Source: an uncultured Clostridia bacterium | GTDB lineage: Bacteria > Bacillota > Clostridia > UBA1381 | Reading direction: 5' to 3' | Assembly: GCA_910585485.1 (NCBI GenBank) | Contig: CAJUEZ010000001.1 | Span: forward strand, 62,001-126,000 | DNA length: 64,000 bases | Shown: positions 42,974 to 52,530 of the stretch, one piece after another | How positions within the stretch are numbered: the stretch's first letter is position 1 | How the letters are laid out: every line of letters begins with the position of its first letter | The notes under the pieces: model-generated | Seen by the model: the letters and a program-made list of their open reading frames with translations, nothing else | The model's database searches: none | Told to the model about the DNA's origin: nothing | Program-made: the position numbers and the translations under genes

Positions 42974-43813
42974 TTAATTGTGTTCCCCGGAGTATAAACT
43001 GCGATATTCGCTTGGCGGCATATCCTCGCGCGCACGGAATGCTTTGCTGAAATAGTATAAATTTGAAAATCCGCAAAGAGAAGCTGTTTCGGTTATGGAA
43101 GAGCCGTTTTCCAAAAGCTTTTTCGCATATGCGATACGTACTGATAAAAGATAGTCAATAGGCGTTATTCCCATCACTTTTTTAAAAATTTTTCCGTAGT
43201 GCGAAACGCTTCTCTGAGAGATTGCCGCCAGTTCGTCCAAAGTGATTTTTTCCGTAAAATGACCCGACATATACTCGATAGACTTATTTACAATATTGCG
43301 CTCCGAATAGCTTATGTTATATTGTCTTTCAGACAACAGAAGTGAAAGGATTTCGGTCGCGTAAAAGCGCATTTTAAACGATGAAGCATATTGAAGCATT
43401 GTATAGCAGCGCTGTATCTGTTCAAACAGCTGTTCAATGCGGTGCAGCAGTGCTCTGTCTGAAAGCTTTGTGATAAAGTCAAGTGGCAAAGCGGGATTTT
43501 CAAGCCACCATTCAAGTTTATGCTCAAAGAGCAGCTTATATCTGAAATTGAAACTTCTAAACATAAGCTCTTCGCCCTTCGCTCGCATGGTTCTGCTCGC
43601 ACCGCTGGGGAAATATGCCAAATCGCCGTGCTCAACAGCCCGTTCTTCACCGTTGCAGGTGAATATTCCGCGTCCGCTGCATATAAGAACAAGATTATCG
43701 TAATCTGTTTTATCGTCAGAATAACACCAGTCGATGCCGACAGTATGATGCGCGGAATAAAGACATTTTATAAATATATTTTCGGGTATCCAACTATTAT
43801 TTTTTATACTCAT
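42974..43813 (-). CDS. AraC-family regulator with cupin domain
   Basis: The start ATG at 43813 follows CGGAG. The 279-residue protein has an N-terminal cupin-like sensing domain (residues ~1-150, HGDLAYFPSGASRTM) and two C-terminal HTH motifs (~185-279: ITLDELAAISQRSVSHYGKI, ETASLCGFSNLYYFSKAFRA). The HTHs are typical of sugar-responsive AraC regulators. It is divergent from the secreted GH30 gene, which is its likely target. Confidence 0.88.
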   Translation of the reverse strand: MSIKNNSWIPENIFIKCLYSAHHTVGIDWCYSDDKTDYDNLVLICSGRGIFTCNGEERAVEHGDLAYFPSGASRTMRAKGEELMFRSFNFRYKLLFEHKLEWWLENPALPLDFITKLSDRALLHRIEQLFEQIQRCYTMLQYASSFKMRFYATEILSLLLSERQYNISYSERNIVNKSIEYMSGHFTEKITLDELAAISQRSVSHYGKIFKKVMGITPIDYLLSVRIAYAKKLLENGSSITETASLCGFSNLYYFSKAFRAREDMPPSEYRSLYSGEHN

Positions 43814-43881
43814 TTTGCCAATTCTCCGTTTGGATTTTGAATTTTTTGTACGATATTTTATAAATAAAATCATATAATACA

Positions 43882-43910
43882 TTTACAGTATTGTCAAGGT
43901 GATGTATAAT
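43882..43910 (+). promoter_or_regulatory. Promoter of the GH30 gene
   Basis: TTTACA, 17 bases, TATAAT, in the gap between the AraC gene and GH30. Confidence 0.65.
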
Positions 43911-43947
43911 ATTAATAACTATAAAAATTCGGAAAGGAAGAAGAATA

Positions 43948-46900
43948 ATGAAAAAACGCGTTTTATCATTTGCTCTTGCGGCTGTTATGGCAGTTTCGGC
44001 AGCGCCTGTTATATCGGCGGCTGACAGCACGGCGGAGGTTATAAAACTAAACCCGGCGAACGAGTCGCCGTTTAACCGGGGCGAATTTCAGGGTTGGGGA
44101 ACCAGTATGGGCTGGTGGGGCAACCGTATCGGCTACAGTGACAAATTAGCGGAGCAGGCGGCGAAGCTGTTTTACAGCGAGGAAGGACTGGGACTTGATA
44201 TAGTTCGCTATAACGTGGGTGGCGGAGATGACCCGACGCATAACCATGTAACTCGCTCAGACTCAAAACTGCCGTGTTTTGCCGTACCGGAACTTGACGA
44301 GAACGGAGCGCCGAAAAAGGACGGTGACGGAAATTATATCTATAGTTATGTTTGGAATAAACCGGGTTATGACGATTTTTCAGACCCGCAGACGAATGTG
44401 CTAAAAAAGATAAAAGAACAGAATAAGGACGTGCACATTGAGGGATATACCAATTCGCCTCCATGGTTTATGACAAAGACAGGCTACTCGGGCGGCGGAA
44501 AAGTCACGACCGACTCAAATGGCAAGGTGACGGCTATTGATGAAAATCTTGATCCCGCAAACTATGCTCAGTTTGCTAAATTCGTGGCGGATGTAACAGA
44601 ACATTTTTCAGATATCGGATTATGTTTTGACAGCTATTCTCCGATGAACGAGCCTGAACCCAAGTCAAAATACTGGGGTGAACTGAGCCCGAAGCAGGAG
44701 GGTAATCACGTTGCTCCGGGCGCGAATCAGTCGGCGCTTATAGAAGCGCTGTATGACGCGTACGATTTGCGCGGGAATGGTTATACTATCGTTGCCGGAC
44801 CTGATGAAACAAACATAGATTATTCAATCACTTCCTTTAACGCACTGACCGAATCGGCAAAGAGCAAACTCGGCAGACTTGACACTCATACATACGGCGG
44901 CTCAAAGCGCGCTCAGCTGAAACAGACGGCAATGGATTACGCTGTCGGCGGTATTAATTTGTGGATGAGCGAGGTTGACGGCAGCTGGGACGAATTTGGA
45001 CTTGCCGACAGAATTATGGCTGACCTTAACGGTATGCAAGCATCGGCATGGGTACTGTGGGATATAGTTGATATGCACAAGGATTCCAATTTCACAGACC
45101 CAAGCGGAAACAAGCCGGAGGCGAATAATACCCTGAATCCTGATGGAAAGTTATGGGGTATGGCGATGGCTAATCATGACACCGAGGAAATAGAACTTAC
45201 TCAGAAATATTATGGATACGGTCAGTTTACAAAGTATATAAAACCGGGAATGACTCTTATTGAATCTTCCTCGAATACCCTTGCCGCATATGATAAAAGA
45301 ACGGGTGAAATTGTAGTTGTGGCAGTAAATTCAGGAAATAAAGATAAGACTGTTAAGTTTGATTTAAGAGATTTCTCAAGAACCGCTTCAACGGCGCGTC
45401 CTGTACGCACAAGCGGCTCGTATGCGACGGGCGAACACTGGGCGGTGCTTGACCCGATTGCTATTGAGGATAAGCAGTTTACAACGGTTCTTAAAGCTGA
45501 TTCTATCACAACATTTGTAATAGACGAGGATGCCACTGTAGAGAGATTTGAGGCGGGAGAGATCGGTCTTGAATATGAGTATGGAATATCAAACGCACTG
45601 CAAAACTATGATAGTTGCTTTGCCGTGTATAACAGTGACGGCACACTCAGAACAATTATTAGAAATGGTGACCGGGAATCACTTAAAGGTGATTACACAG
45701 GCTGCACTTTCAAACTTATGACATGGGACGGAATGAAGCCGGTTACTGACGCTGTTACGGCGGTCAGCGATAAAGCAGATCCGATTTACTATATGAATAT
45801 CAGCGGTTCTCCGACAATTATTGTCGGAACGGACTATGAATACAGTCTTACATCTGATATTGGTCTGACAGACGAGATAACATGGTCTGTGTCTGATGAT
45901 GAGATGGCGGAGGTTACACCTAAGAATGAGGGCGAGTCTTGTAGCGTCAGAGCGAAAAAAGGCGGCACGTTTACACTTACGGCGACACATTCCGGCGGAG
46001 CATATACTTCTGTAGATGTTAAAGTGCTTGACGAGAATCAGACGATAAGAATAATTAACAAAAAGAGCGGACTCGGACTTGAAACACAGGCTAAAAAGAT
46101 TACTTCCGGCTCACTGCTTGTTCAGTGGGAGGACAGAAATCTTGATACTGCCGCATGGAAGCTTTCAGGCACGGAAGACGGTCACTTCAATATCATTAAT
46201 ATGAATGACAATATGATTCTTGCAGCCAATGCGGATCAGAAGCCGGTTATTTCAAATGATATAGACGCGGCTGACGACAAAGCTAAATGGGATTTAATAA
46301 ATCATGGCGGATATTATGAAATTAAAAATGTCGGCACTGAAAAATCTCTTAATGTCAGCGGTCAAAGTGTCGTTAACGGCGGAAACGTAATCCTTTACGC
46401 GTTCGGAGGCGGAGATAATGAGTTATGGTCATTTGCTGAAACAGAAGGCGAATTGGAGCACGTTGTTCCGGTGGTTGTAAATTATGCTGATAAGTATACA
46501 AATACAAACTATACATGGGTAAAGAATATCAGTGAAGCGACGAATGATTTCGAAGACGGCGATGCGAAAGGCTTTGTATTATCAGGTACCGGCGCGATGA
46601 CAACAGACGGCGCGGGTGAGAGCGTTTTGGGAGTTCAGGCAAAGTACAGCAATAAGGATGGACAGAGCGAAACAGGTACAGCGGTGCTGGAGACTCCAAT
46701 CACCTGTGATGACGGACAGATTATTAATGTTGCTTTTGATATATATTGCTCAAATTCAGGCGGTACGGCGGACTTCGTAATGTACGGCTTAAATGACACT
46801 GAACTTATAAAAATGGCAGTGTCGGATTGGGATAAATATACTATGACTGTCGCGGGAACATCAACTGAAGAAGAAACAGGAGCGAAAGTATATTTGAGAA

Positions 46901-47154
46901 ACTATGTGAATGACAAAACACAGAATCAGCTTATAGCAAACGGCGCGCATATGGAAATATACTATAAGCCGTCTACAGGCGAGATAAGTCTGACGCTGAA
47001 GAATAACACAAACAATTCTCCGGTTAAAACATATCAAGGTACTGTAATAGGCAATTCTTCAATAACAAAGCTGTCTTTTGCCGCAAATTACACAACTTGG
47101 TCAAAACCGATGTATATTGACAATCTTGTAACTAATATAATAACTGAAAAGTAA
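43948..47154 (+). CDS. Secreted GH30 glycoside hydrolase with ricin-type CBM
   Basis: This 1,068-residue protein has a signal peptide (residues 1-24) and a GH30 (beta/alpha)8 domain plus beta-sandwich (~30-535). The acid/base Glu is 235 (SPMNEPEP) and the nucleophile Glu is 342 (WMSEVDGS). The long FQGWGTSMGWWGNRIG start is like endo-beta-1,6-galactanases of GH30. An Ig-like domain (~610-690), a ricin-type beta-trefoil (~695-830, LLVQWEDRNLDTAAWKL) and a jelly-roll-like end follow. It should act on plant galactan outside the cell. There is no SLH or sortase anchor. Confidence 0.9.
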   Translation: MKKRVLSFALAAVMAVSAAPVISAADSTAEVIKLNPANESPFNRGEFQGWGTSMGWWGNRIGYSDKLAEQAAKLFYSEEGLGLDIVRYNVGGGDDPTHNHVTRSDSKLPCFAVPELDENGAPKKDGDGNYIYSYVWNKPGYDDFSDPQTNVLKKIKEQNKDVHIEGYTNSPPWFMTKTGYSGGGKVTTDSNGKVTAIDENLDPANYAQFAKFVADVTEHFSDIGLCFDSYSPMNEPEPKSKYWGELSPKQEGNHVAPGANQSALIEALYDAYDLRGNGYTIVAGPDETNIDYSITSFNALTESAKSKLGRLDTHTYGGSKRAQLKQTAMDYAVGGINLWMSEVDGSWDEFGLADRIMADLNGMQASAWVLWDIVDMHKDSNFTDPSGNKPEANNTLNPDGKLWGMAMANHDTEEIELTQKYYGYGQFTKYIKPGMTLIESSSNTLAAYDKRTGEIVVVAVNSGNKDKTVKFDLRDFSRTASTARPVRTSGSYATGEHWAVLDPIAIEDKQFTTVLKADSITTFVIDEDATVERFEAGEIGLEYEYGISNALQNYDSCFAVYNSDGTLRTIIRNGDRESLKGDYTGCTFKLMTWDGMKPVTDAVTAVSDKADPIYYMNISGSPTIIVGTDYEYSLTSDIGLTDEITWSVSDDEMAEVTPKNEGESCSVRAKKGGTFTLTATHSGGAYTSVDVKVLDENQTIRIINKKSGLGLETQAKKITSGSLLVQWEDRNLDTAAWKLSGTEDGHFNIINMNDNMILAANADQKPVISNDIDAADDKAKWDLINHGGYYEIKNVGTEKSLNVSGQSVVNGGNVILYAFGGGDNELWSFAETEGELEHVVPVVVNYADKYTNTNYTWVKNISEATNDFEDGDAKGFVLSGTGAMTTDGAGESVLGVQAKYSNKDGQSETGTAVLETPITCDDGQIINVAFDIYCSNSGGTADFVMYGLNDTELIKMAVSDWDKYTMTVAGTSTEEETGAKVYLRNYVNDKTQNQLIANGAHMEIYYKPSTGEISLTLKNNTNNSPVKTYQGTVIGNSSITKLSFAANYTTWSKPMYIDNLVTNIITEK

Positions 47155-47161
47155 TATCAAA

Positions 47162-47195
47162 ATCTGCCGCGTTTATAAAACGCGGCAGATTTTAT
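47162..47195 (+). terminator. Terminator of the GH30 gene
   Basis: ATCTGCCGCGTTT / AAACGCGGCAGAT, loop ATA, then TTTATTT. Confidence 0.9.
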
Positions 47196-47232
47196 TTGCG
47201 TAGGTACTATTCTATATGTGACTGTGAAGATA

Positions 47233-47261
47233 TTGACAACAAATGTCGCACATGATAAAAT
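47233..47261 (+). promoter_or_regulatory. Promoter of the kinase/phosphatase/vWA operon
   Basis: TTGACA, 17-base spacer, TAAAAT, 39 bases before the first start codon. Confidence 0.8.
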
Positions 47262-47299
47262 ATTACCAACTATAAATATAAAAAAGGGGGACAAAAGCT

Positions 47300-47599
47300 A
47301 TGGTAGTTGTAAAGTGCGTACACTGTGGCAGTGAATTTGAGTTTGATGAAAATATGATGCTTGCGGAATGTCCATATTGCGGAACACAGCAGTCTCCCAC
47401 GGATATTAACAGTGAGATAGTTATTAATTCAGATAATGAAATATATCCGATAAGCAATGCCGAAGAGAAATGCAATAAAAAAGAGAATAAGAAATCAAAT
47501 AAAAAATCTATCGCGCTTATTATGCTTATAGCAGCTGTTTGCCTTGCGATATGCGCTATTATCGGGATAAAACTTAAACTTATTGGGGCGGGGGTTTGA
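47300..47599 (+). CDS. Zinc-ribbon membrane protein 1
   Basis: This 99-residue protein has an N-terminal zinc ribbon (CVHCGSEFEF...CPYCGTQQ, two CxxC pairs) and one C-terminal helix (IALIMLIAAVCLAICAIIGI). The ribbon should lie in the cytoplasm. AAAGGGGGAC precedes the ATG. First gene of a seven-gene unit; its stop overlaps the next start (TGATG). Confidence 0.8.
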   Translation: MVVVKCVHCGSEFEFDENMMLAECPYCGTQQSPTDINSEIVINSDNEIYPISNAEEKCNKKENKKSNKKSIALIMLIAAVCLAICAIIGIKLKLIGAGV

Positions 47600-48114
47600 T
47601 GACAAAATATATATCTGACAAAAGATGTTGGTCATGCGCGAATTGTGATACCGAAAATGATATGTCCGCTGAGTATTGTTATATGTGCATGCAAAAAAAA
47701 CAAATTGTTGTGCAGTGGAAGTGCCGTAATTGTCTTAATATGAATTTTGACAGCGCCGCGTTTTGCAGCACATGCGGAACACCAAGAAATGCTGTCCGCG
47801 CCTATAATCATGTTCCTGAGTCGCCGCCAAGAGGAGCATACTCGCCGGCGGGTTGGAAATGTCCTAATTGCGCGGCTATAAATTATCATGCGGATAACTA
47901 TTGTGAGAGGTGCGGGCACAGGAAAGATTATGATATAAATCAATGGAGATGCGAACAATGTGACACGATTAACAGCGGAAGTGTCAGCATTTGCAGAAAA
48001 TGCGGACATAGTAAACCCGAATCCTCCACAAATAAACTGATACCGCTGTTAATTGGAATCACAATCTTAGCGGTGATAATCATAGTTATTATCCTCAACA
48101 ATCCAAATTACTAA
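47599..48114 (+). CDS. Multi-zinc-ribbon, tail-anchored membrane protein
   Basis: This 171-residue protein carries four RanBP2-like zinc ribbons in tandem (CWSCANCDTEN, WKCRNCLNMNF, WKCPNCAAINY, WRCEQCDTINS), each with two CxxC pairs. A C-terminal helix follows (LIPLLIGITILAVIIIVIIL). Such ribbons bind protein or RNA partners. The tail anchor puts all ribbons in the cytoplasm, consistent with a docking platform for the kinase or phosphatase downstream. Confidence 0.82.
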   Translation: MTKYISDKRCWSCANCDTENDMSAEYCYMCMQKKQIVVQWKCRNCLNMNFDSAAFCSTCGTPRNAVRAYNHVPESPPRGAYSPAGWKCPNCAAINYHADNYCERCGHRKDYDINQWRCEQCDTINSGSVSICRKCGHSKPESSTNKLIPLLIGITILAVIIIVIILNNPNY

Positions 48115-48140
48115 CAGAGGAGACTGAAAGGAGAAATCAA

Positions 48141-48728
48141 ATGTTTTGTAATAACTGCGGAAAAAAATATCCGCGTGAATCGAAAGCTTGTCCGTACTGC
48201 GGAGAAAAACAAAACTCGCTTTCCGATGGCAATGGATTTTTTGATATGTTCCCCGATAAAAGCGCGGTCAGTCAGGTAAATACCTTTTCTGACGGGGCGG
48301 GTAAGAATCATAATAATGAAGAAACCGCATACCTTATGAGCGCTGTGGACAAGCAGCAAAGGTTAATCCGCTCGCTGCAAAGAGGACAAAAGCATATGGC
48401 TTTTATATTTTCAGCGATTCTTATATTGTTTGCTCTTATATTTGTTATAAATTCGGCATATCTGCATGGAAAAATAAAAAGACTCACACCTTATGGCAAT
48501 TTGAATGACATCGAGACGCGGGAACTTATGCCTACACCTGACACGCAGTTCAATACGCAAGAGGAAGATAGAAATAATCTGCCCACTCCGACGCCGAGCA
48601 TTATATATGACCCGGACGCGCAGAACGGCGGTAACACAAGAAAAACTGCTCCGCCTGTGAAAAGAACTCCGAGCGTGCATAATGTGTCAGAAGGGTCAGA
48701 AAATTCAGTAAATCCGGAAGAATCATAG
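48141..48728 (+). CDS. Zinc-ribbon membrane protein 2
   Basis: This 195-residue protein has a zinc ribbon at residues 1-25 (CNNCGKKYP...CPYCGEKQ), a short coiled coil (AVDKQQRLIRSLQRGQ), one helix (~88-108) and an outside Pro/Thr/Asn-rich tail (PTPTPSIIYDPDAQNGG). The topology is cytosolic ribbon, membrane, extracellular stalk. AAAGGAG precedes the ATG. It is third in the operon. Confidence 0.8.
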   Translation: MFCNNCGKKYPRESKACPYCGEKQNSLSDGNGFFDMFPDKSAVSQVNTFSDGAGKNHNNEETAYLMSAVDKQQRLIRSLQRGQKHMAFIFSAILILFALIFVINSAYLHGKIKRLTPYGNLNDIETRELMPTPDTQFNTQEEDRNNLPTPTPSIIYDPDAQNGGNTRKTAPPVKRTPSVHNVSEGSENSVNPEES

Positions 48729-48809
48729 AAATTGAAGAAGTATTTAATGTAAATTAGGGATAGAAATCCTTTATTATTAATACAGTTGACCATAGGAGGT
48801 TTTATAAAA

Positions 48810-49487
48810 ATGGGAAGTAATTACAAAATAAACTACAATGTTGATATTGTTTTTTGTATTGACGCGACAGGCAGTATGGATCATATTATTGACATAGTAA
48901 AAAACAACGCTATGAATTTTCATGACGATCTTATGTCTATGATGAAGAAAAAGCAAAAGACAGTTCAGAAACTAAGAGTAAGAATTGTAGCATTTAAAGA
49001 TTATCTTGCTGACGGCGAGGAAGCAATGATGGTGACGAGATTTTTTGATTTGCCGGAGGAAAAAGAACTTTTGAGAGATCATGTAAACAGTATTACGGCA
49101 GATGGAGGCGGAGACCCGCCTGAGGATGGATACGAGGCTTTGGCATACGCTATTAAATCCGATTGGGACCGCTCAGGTCAAAAATCGCGTCAGGTTATCG
49201 CGCTTTGGACTGATGATACAGCTCATCCTCTTGGATACGGAAGCGCTGCTCCGAATTATCCGAAGGGAATGGCAAGAAATATTGAAGAACTTACAGCATG
49301 GTGGAACGATGATTCGATTATCAAACAGCAGTCAAAGAGATTACTTCTTTTTGCTCCGGACACTCCCGAATGGTCATATATTTCATCAGTATGGAAGAAC
49401 TGTGTACACGCTCCTTCAAGAATCGGCGAGGGACTTCGCGAGCAGGATTATAATACCATACTTGACACTATTGCAAATTCAATATAA
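48810..49487 (+). CDS. vWA-domain protein (TerY-like)
   Basis: The ATG at 48810 follows TAGGAGG. The 225-residue, single-domain cytosolic protein begins NVDIVFCIDATGSMDHIID, with the MIDAS DxTxS variant DATGS. GGGDPPEDGYEALAYAI and ALWTDDTAHPLG supply the second and third metal-site loops. vWA proteins of this kind occur with PP2C and kinase genes in TerY-P triads, where they are thought to be scaffolds or phospho-targets. It is 40 bases before the PP2C gene. Confidence 0.88.
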   Translation: MGSNYKINYNVDIVFCIDATGSMDHIIDIVKNNAMNFHDDLMSMMKKKQKTVQKLRVRIVAFKDYLADGEEAMMVTRFFDLPEEKELLRDHVNSITADGGGDPPEDGYEALAYAIKSDWDRSGQKSRQVIALWTDDTAHPLGYGSAAPNYPKGMARNIEELTAWWNDDSIIKQQSKRLLLFAPDTPEWSYISSVWKNCVHAPSRIGEGLREQDYNTILDTIANSI

Positions 49488-49527
49488 TTAAATAATCTGG
49501 TCTGTGACCTTTATTAAAGGATAGAAA

Positions 49528-50484
49528 ATGAAAAATAATTTGATAGATAAGCTGGATTTACAGTTCTGCGTTTACGGAGAAATGGAAAACAGCGGCGAGG
49601 ACAGTTATTATTACAGCGCTAACGAGGATAAATACGTAAGCGCCGTATTTGACGGCTGCGGCGGGCTCGGAGCGCAGAAATACAAAGAACTTAATAATAA
49701 AAAAGGCGCGTATATAGCTTCAAGAGCCGCAAGCGCGGGAGTTGAAGCGTGGTTTAACGAGTATTGCGACAGAAGGGCAAGAAAAAACGATATAAAAAAA
49801 TATATTGATATGTGTCTCGCCGAGTGTAATAAGTATTCCGGCAGCGCATTTGAACTTAAGGGAAGTATGGTCAGAAAATTTCCTACAACCATGTCCGCTG
49901 TTATAGCAGAAGAGTCAGGCGGCAAATTTGACGTGTCTTATATGTGGAGCGGTGATTCGAGAGGCTATCTTTTTGATGAAAACGGCGCGCATCAGATTAC
50001 CGATGATGATATAGACGGGGAAGACGCTCTGACGAATCTTACAAATGACGGAGTTCTAAATAACGTTATTTCTTTTGACGGCAATTATGTTGTTCATGAA
50101 AAGGTAATCAAGCGCCAGGCTCCGTTTATGACTGTCACCGCGACAGACGGTTGTTTCGGATATTACAAAACACCTATGGAATTTGAGTTTTCAATATTAT
50201 ATACACTGTCTCTTGCCGAGAACGTAAATGATTGGAAGGAAAAGATTAACGATTTTATAAGCCGTTTTACAGGCGATGACTATACGGTTTGTATAGCCGC
50301 TGTTGGTTTCGGCAGTTTCCAGAAGCTTAAAACCTTTTATAAGCGAAGAATGGAAAAGATTTATGACAGGTATATAACAAAATTAGATGATGCTGATGAT
50401 AAAGACATCATGAGTATGTGGAATGAGTATAAGAAGCAGTATTACACAATGCCCGGAGGTGTTCACAGTGGCACAGGTAATTAA
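49528..50484 (+). CDS. PP2C-family Ser/Thr phosphatase
   Basis: This 318-residue protein has the PP2C metal and phosphate motifs: GEDSYYYS, AVFDGCGGLG (Cys replaces the usual His of DGHGG), MWSGDSRGYLF, TATDGCFGYY and GDDYTVCIA (the D-N/D end motif). It should dephosphorylate Ser/Thr proteins in the cytoplasm, most likely those phosphorylated by the adjacent kinase. A C-terminal helix (~265-318) is extra. The kinase start lies inside its last codons. Confidence 0.88.
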   Translation: MKNNLIDKLDLQFCVYGEMENSGEDSYYYSANEDKYVSAVFDGCGGLGAQKYKELNNKKGAYIASRAASAGVEAWFNEYCDRRARKNDIKKYIDMCLAECNKYSGSAFELKGSMVRKFPTTMSAVIAEESGGKFDVSYMWSGDSRGYLFDENGAHQITDDDIDGEDALTNLTNDGVLNNVISFDGNYVVHEKVIKRQAPFMTVTATDGCFGYYKTPMEFEFSILYTLSLAENVNDWKEKINDFISRFTGDDYTVCIAAVGFGSFQKLKTFYKRRMEKIYDRYITKLDDADDKDIMSMWNEYKKQYYTMPGGVHSGTGN

Positions 50485-51430
50485 TGGATATAGAATAATA
50501 GGCGGTATGCACATCAGCGGATTTTCTCAATGGGGATATGCGGAAAAAAACGGACAACTGTATTTCATAAAAGAATTTCTTGAACCTAAGTATCCTATAG
50601 ATAATTCTTTGAGCGAGCCGCTTAAAAATAAAATGATAACAGAATGTCGTAAATTTGTCAGCCGTCATGACAGAATATACAGGACTATTAATGAGTGTTC
50701 CTGCGGTCATCTTGTCAGAACGTATGAATTTTTCAGAGACAAAAGTAAATATTATATCGCCACAGAAAAGATAGATAGTATCCGTATAAAAACCGAGCAA
50801 ATTTTCAGAGAGAATATGAATGTCAAGCTTTTGCTTTGCATGGTTATCGCGAATGATTTGTCAAAACTTCATGCCAAGGGTATGATTCATTCTGACATAA
50901 AAGCTGATAATATTCTTATCAAGAGAATGCCGAGTAATATGCTTACAGGTAAAATAATAGATTTTGACTGCAGTTTTTTTGAAGACGAAGGTCCTCCCGA
51001 GGGAGAAATAAACGGGGATATGGTTTATTTTTCGCCTGAAACACTTAAGAGAATTATTGAGGAGGAAGGCGAAATAACGCATAAATCCGATGTCTTTTCA
51101 CTTGGAATTTTGTTTCATCAGTATTTTACAGGCGGACTTCCCGAGTTCAATTCGAGCGAATATGACTGCGTTGCCGAGGCAGTTCTTGAAGGCGAAACAC
51201 TGAAAACAAAGAATACGATGGATTCCCGCATAAATAATATTATACAAAAAATGCTGTCAGCTTCTCCGGAGGAGCGCCCGGAACTCAGCACAGTATATGA
51301 AATGCTGCGGGAAATATACTTTGGAAAAAGCGTTGATACGGACAAGCATATTAAAGAGTATGAAGCGACTGTGATTCCAAGGAAAACAAATAGTGAAAAA
51401 ACCGAATTTACAAAAGCGAGTGATCTTTAA
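50468..51430 (+). CDS. Ser/Thr protein kinase
   Basis: The start is GTG at 50468, 5 bases after GGAGGTG and 17 bases inside the PP2C gene. The 320-residue kinase has YFIKEFL (ATP-binding Lys), HSDIKADNIL (catalytic loop, HSD in place of HRD), DFDCSFF (DFG variant), VYFSPETLK (APE region) and KSDVFSLGILFHQYFTGG. It lacks a membrane helix and PASTA repeats, unlike PknB. The tail EATVIPRKT...TEFTKASDL could be a phosphorylation and docking site. Confidence 0.88.
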   Translation: MAQVINGYRIIGGMHISGFSQWGYAEKNGQLYFIKEFLEPKYPIDNSLSEPLKNKMITECRKFVSRHDRIYRTINECSCGHLVRTYEFFRDKSKYYIATEKIDSIRIKTEQIFRENMNVKLLLCMVIANDLSKLHAKGMIHSDIKADNILIKRMPSNMLTGKIIDFDCSFFEDEGPPEGEINGDMVYFSPETLKRIIEEEGEITHKSDVFSLGILFHQYFTGGLPEFNSSEYDCVAEAVLEGETLKTKNTMDSRINNIIQKMLSASPEERPELSTVYEMLREIYFGKSVDTDKHIKEYEATVIPRKTNSEKTEFTKASDL

Positions 51431-51453
51431 CGTAATTCAAGGAGGATAAATTA

Positions 51454-52470
51454 ATGAGTAAAAGAGTCGGATATATACTTTCAATAATTATTTCAATAGC
51501 TATTTCTGTTTCATATTTTTTTAACTGGTTTGGAATAGACGGAGGTCTTATTGGAGAGAGCGGATGTTCCGTGGTTTACCTGTGCAGTACAGTATTACAA
51601 ACAGCGAATATAGCAGGCATGCTTGGAGGCGAAGAAATAGTCACTGCGTTAACTGTCTGCGCTATCGCTGTTTTAGCATTATGCGCATTGTCAGTTATAT
51701 TCTTTGTGATATATATTATAACAGGCATTGTAAATAAGGGCAAACATAAAAAATGGGGCAACATCGGCATGATATTTGCTATGCTTGTAGCAATAATAAT
51801 GATTGCTCTGCCATTGGTTGTAAATCATGTTATAAAACTCCCTGTTGCCAAGGCAACTTTTATTCCGTATAGTGTGTTATCCGCGGCAATATTGGCGATT
51901 GTTTTCCTAAACACGCTTGACGTCGGAAAGAAAACTATTAAGTATGCCGGATATCCATATGGAACAAACGAATATGGCGGCATGGGTTATGAAAATAATA
52001 GCTATGAAAATCATGGTTATGAAGATAGTGGTTATGAAAATTCCGGTTATGAAGATAATAGTTATGAGCACAGCGCATACAATAATTACGATAACGGCTA
52101 CAATGATAATTCAGATAATGCGTCTATAGCGCGTGACGGTACAAAAGTATGTCCTATGTGCGGCGGAGTAAATCCTGATTTCGCTGCATTCTGCAAAGGG
52201 TGCGGATTTAATTTTAATGATAGCAGCGCGTATAGTAACGCGGCTGAAGAACCGGTTGGATTTAATGACGTTCCTCCCGTGGCAACACCCGCGGAGGAGC
52301 CGTATACCGAACCTGTTGCCGCGGCGGAAGAAGAGATACATACACCTTCTGAACCGGCAGCGAAAAAGGGAGAATGGAATAAAGCGAGTGATATGCTTGA
52401 TTTGTCCGGAGGTTCGAGTAAAGATGAGGGAAGCGATAAAGGCGGAAGTTCATTAAAAATTAATATGTAA
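51454..52470 (+). CDS. Polytopic zinc-ribbon protein with Tyr/Glu repeats
   Basis: This 338-residue protein has four helices (~7-25, 65-92, 105-127, 134-153) and a YE-rich linker of six-residue repeats (GYENNSYENHGYEDSGYENS). A cytosolic zinc ribbon (CPMCGGVNPDFAAFCKGCGF) and a disordered acidic tail ending GEWNKASDMLDLSGG...SSLKINM follow. The tail motif KASDM resembles the kinase C-terminus KASDL. AAGGAGG precedes the ATG. Last gene of the operon; a likely membrane target or anchor of the kinase. Confidence 0.8.
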   Translation: MSKRVGYILSIIISIAISVSYFFNWFGIDGGLIGESGCSVVYLCSTVLQTANIAGMLGGEEIVTALTVCAIAVLALCALSVIFFVIYIITGIVNKGKHKKWGNIGMIFAMLVAIIMIALPLVVNHVIKLPVAKATFIPYSVLSAAILAIVFLNTLDVGKKTIKYAGYPYGTNEYGGMGYENNSYENHGYEDSGYENSGYEDNSYEHSAYNNYDNGYNDNSDNASIARDGTKVCPMCGGVNPDFAAFCKGCGFNFNDSSAYSNAAEEPVGFNDVPPVATPAEEPYTEPVAAAEEEIHTPSEPAAKKGEWNKASDMLDLSGGSSKDEGSDKGGSSLKINM

Positions 52471-52484
52471 ATTTGCAAATTAAG

Positions 52485-52524
52485 AATGGACTGTAAAAAC
52501 TCAGTTTTTACAGTCCATTTTATA
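52485..52524. terminator. Bidirectional terminator
   Basis: AATGGACTGTAAAAAC / GTTTTTACAGTCCATT, loop TCA. It serves both the zinc-ribbon operon and the convergent ABC operon. Confidence 0.88.
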
Positions 52525-52530
52525 ATACAA

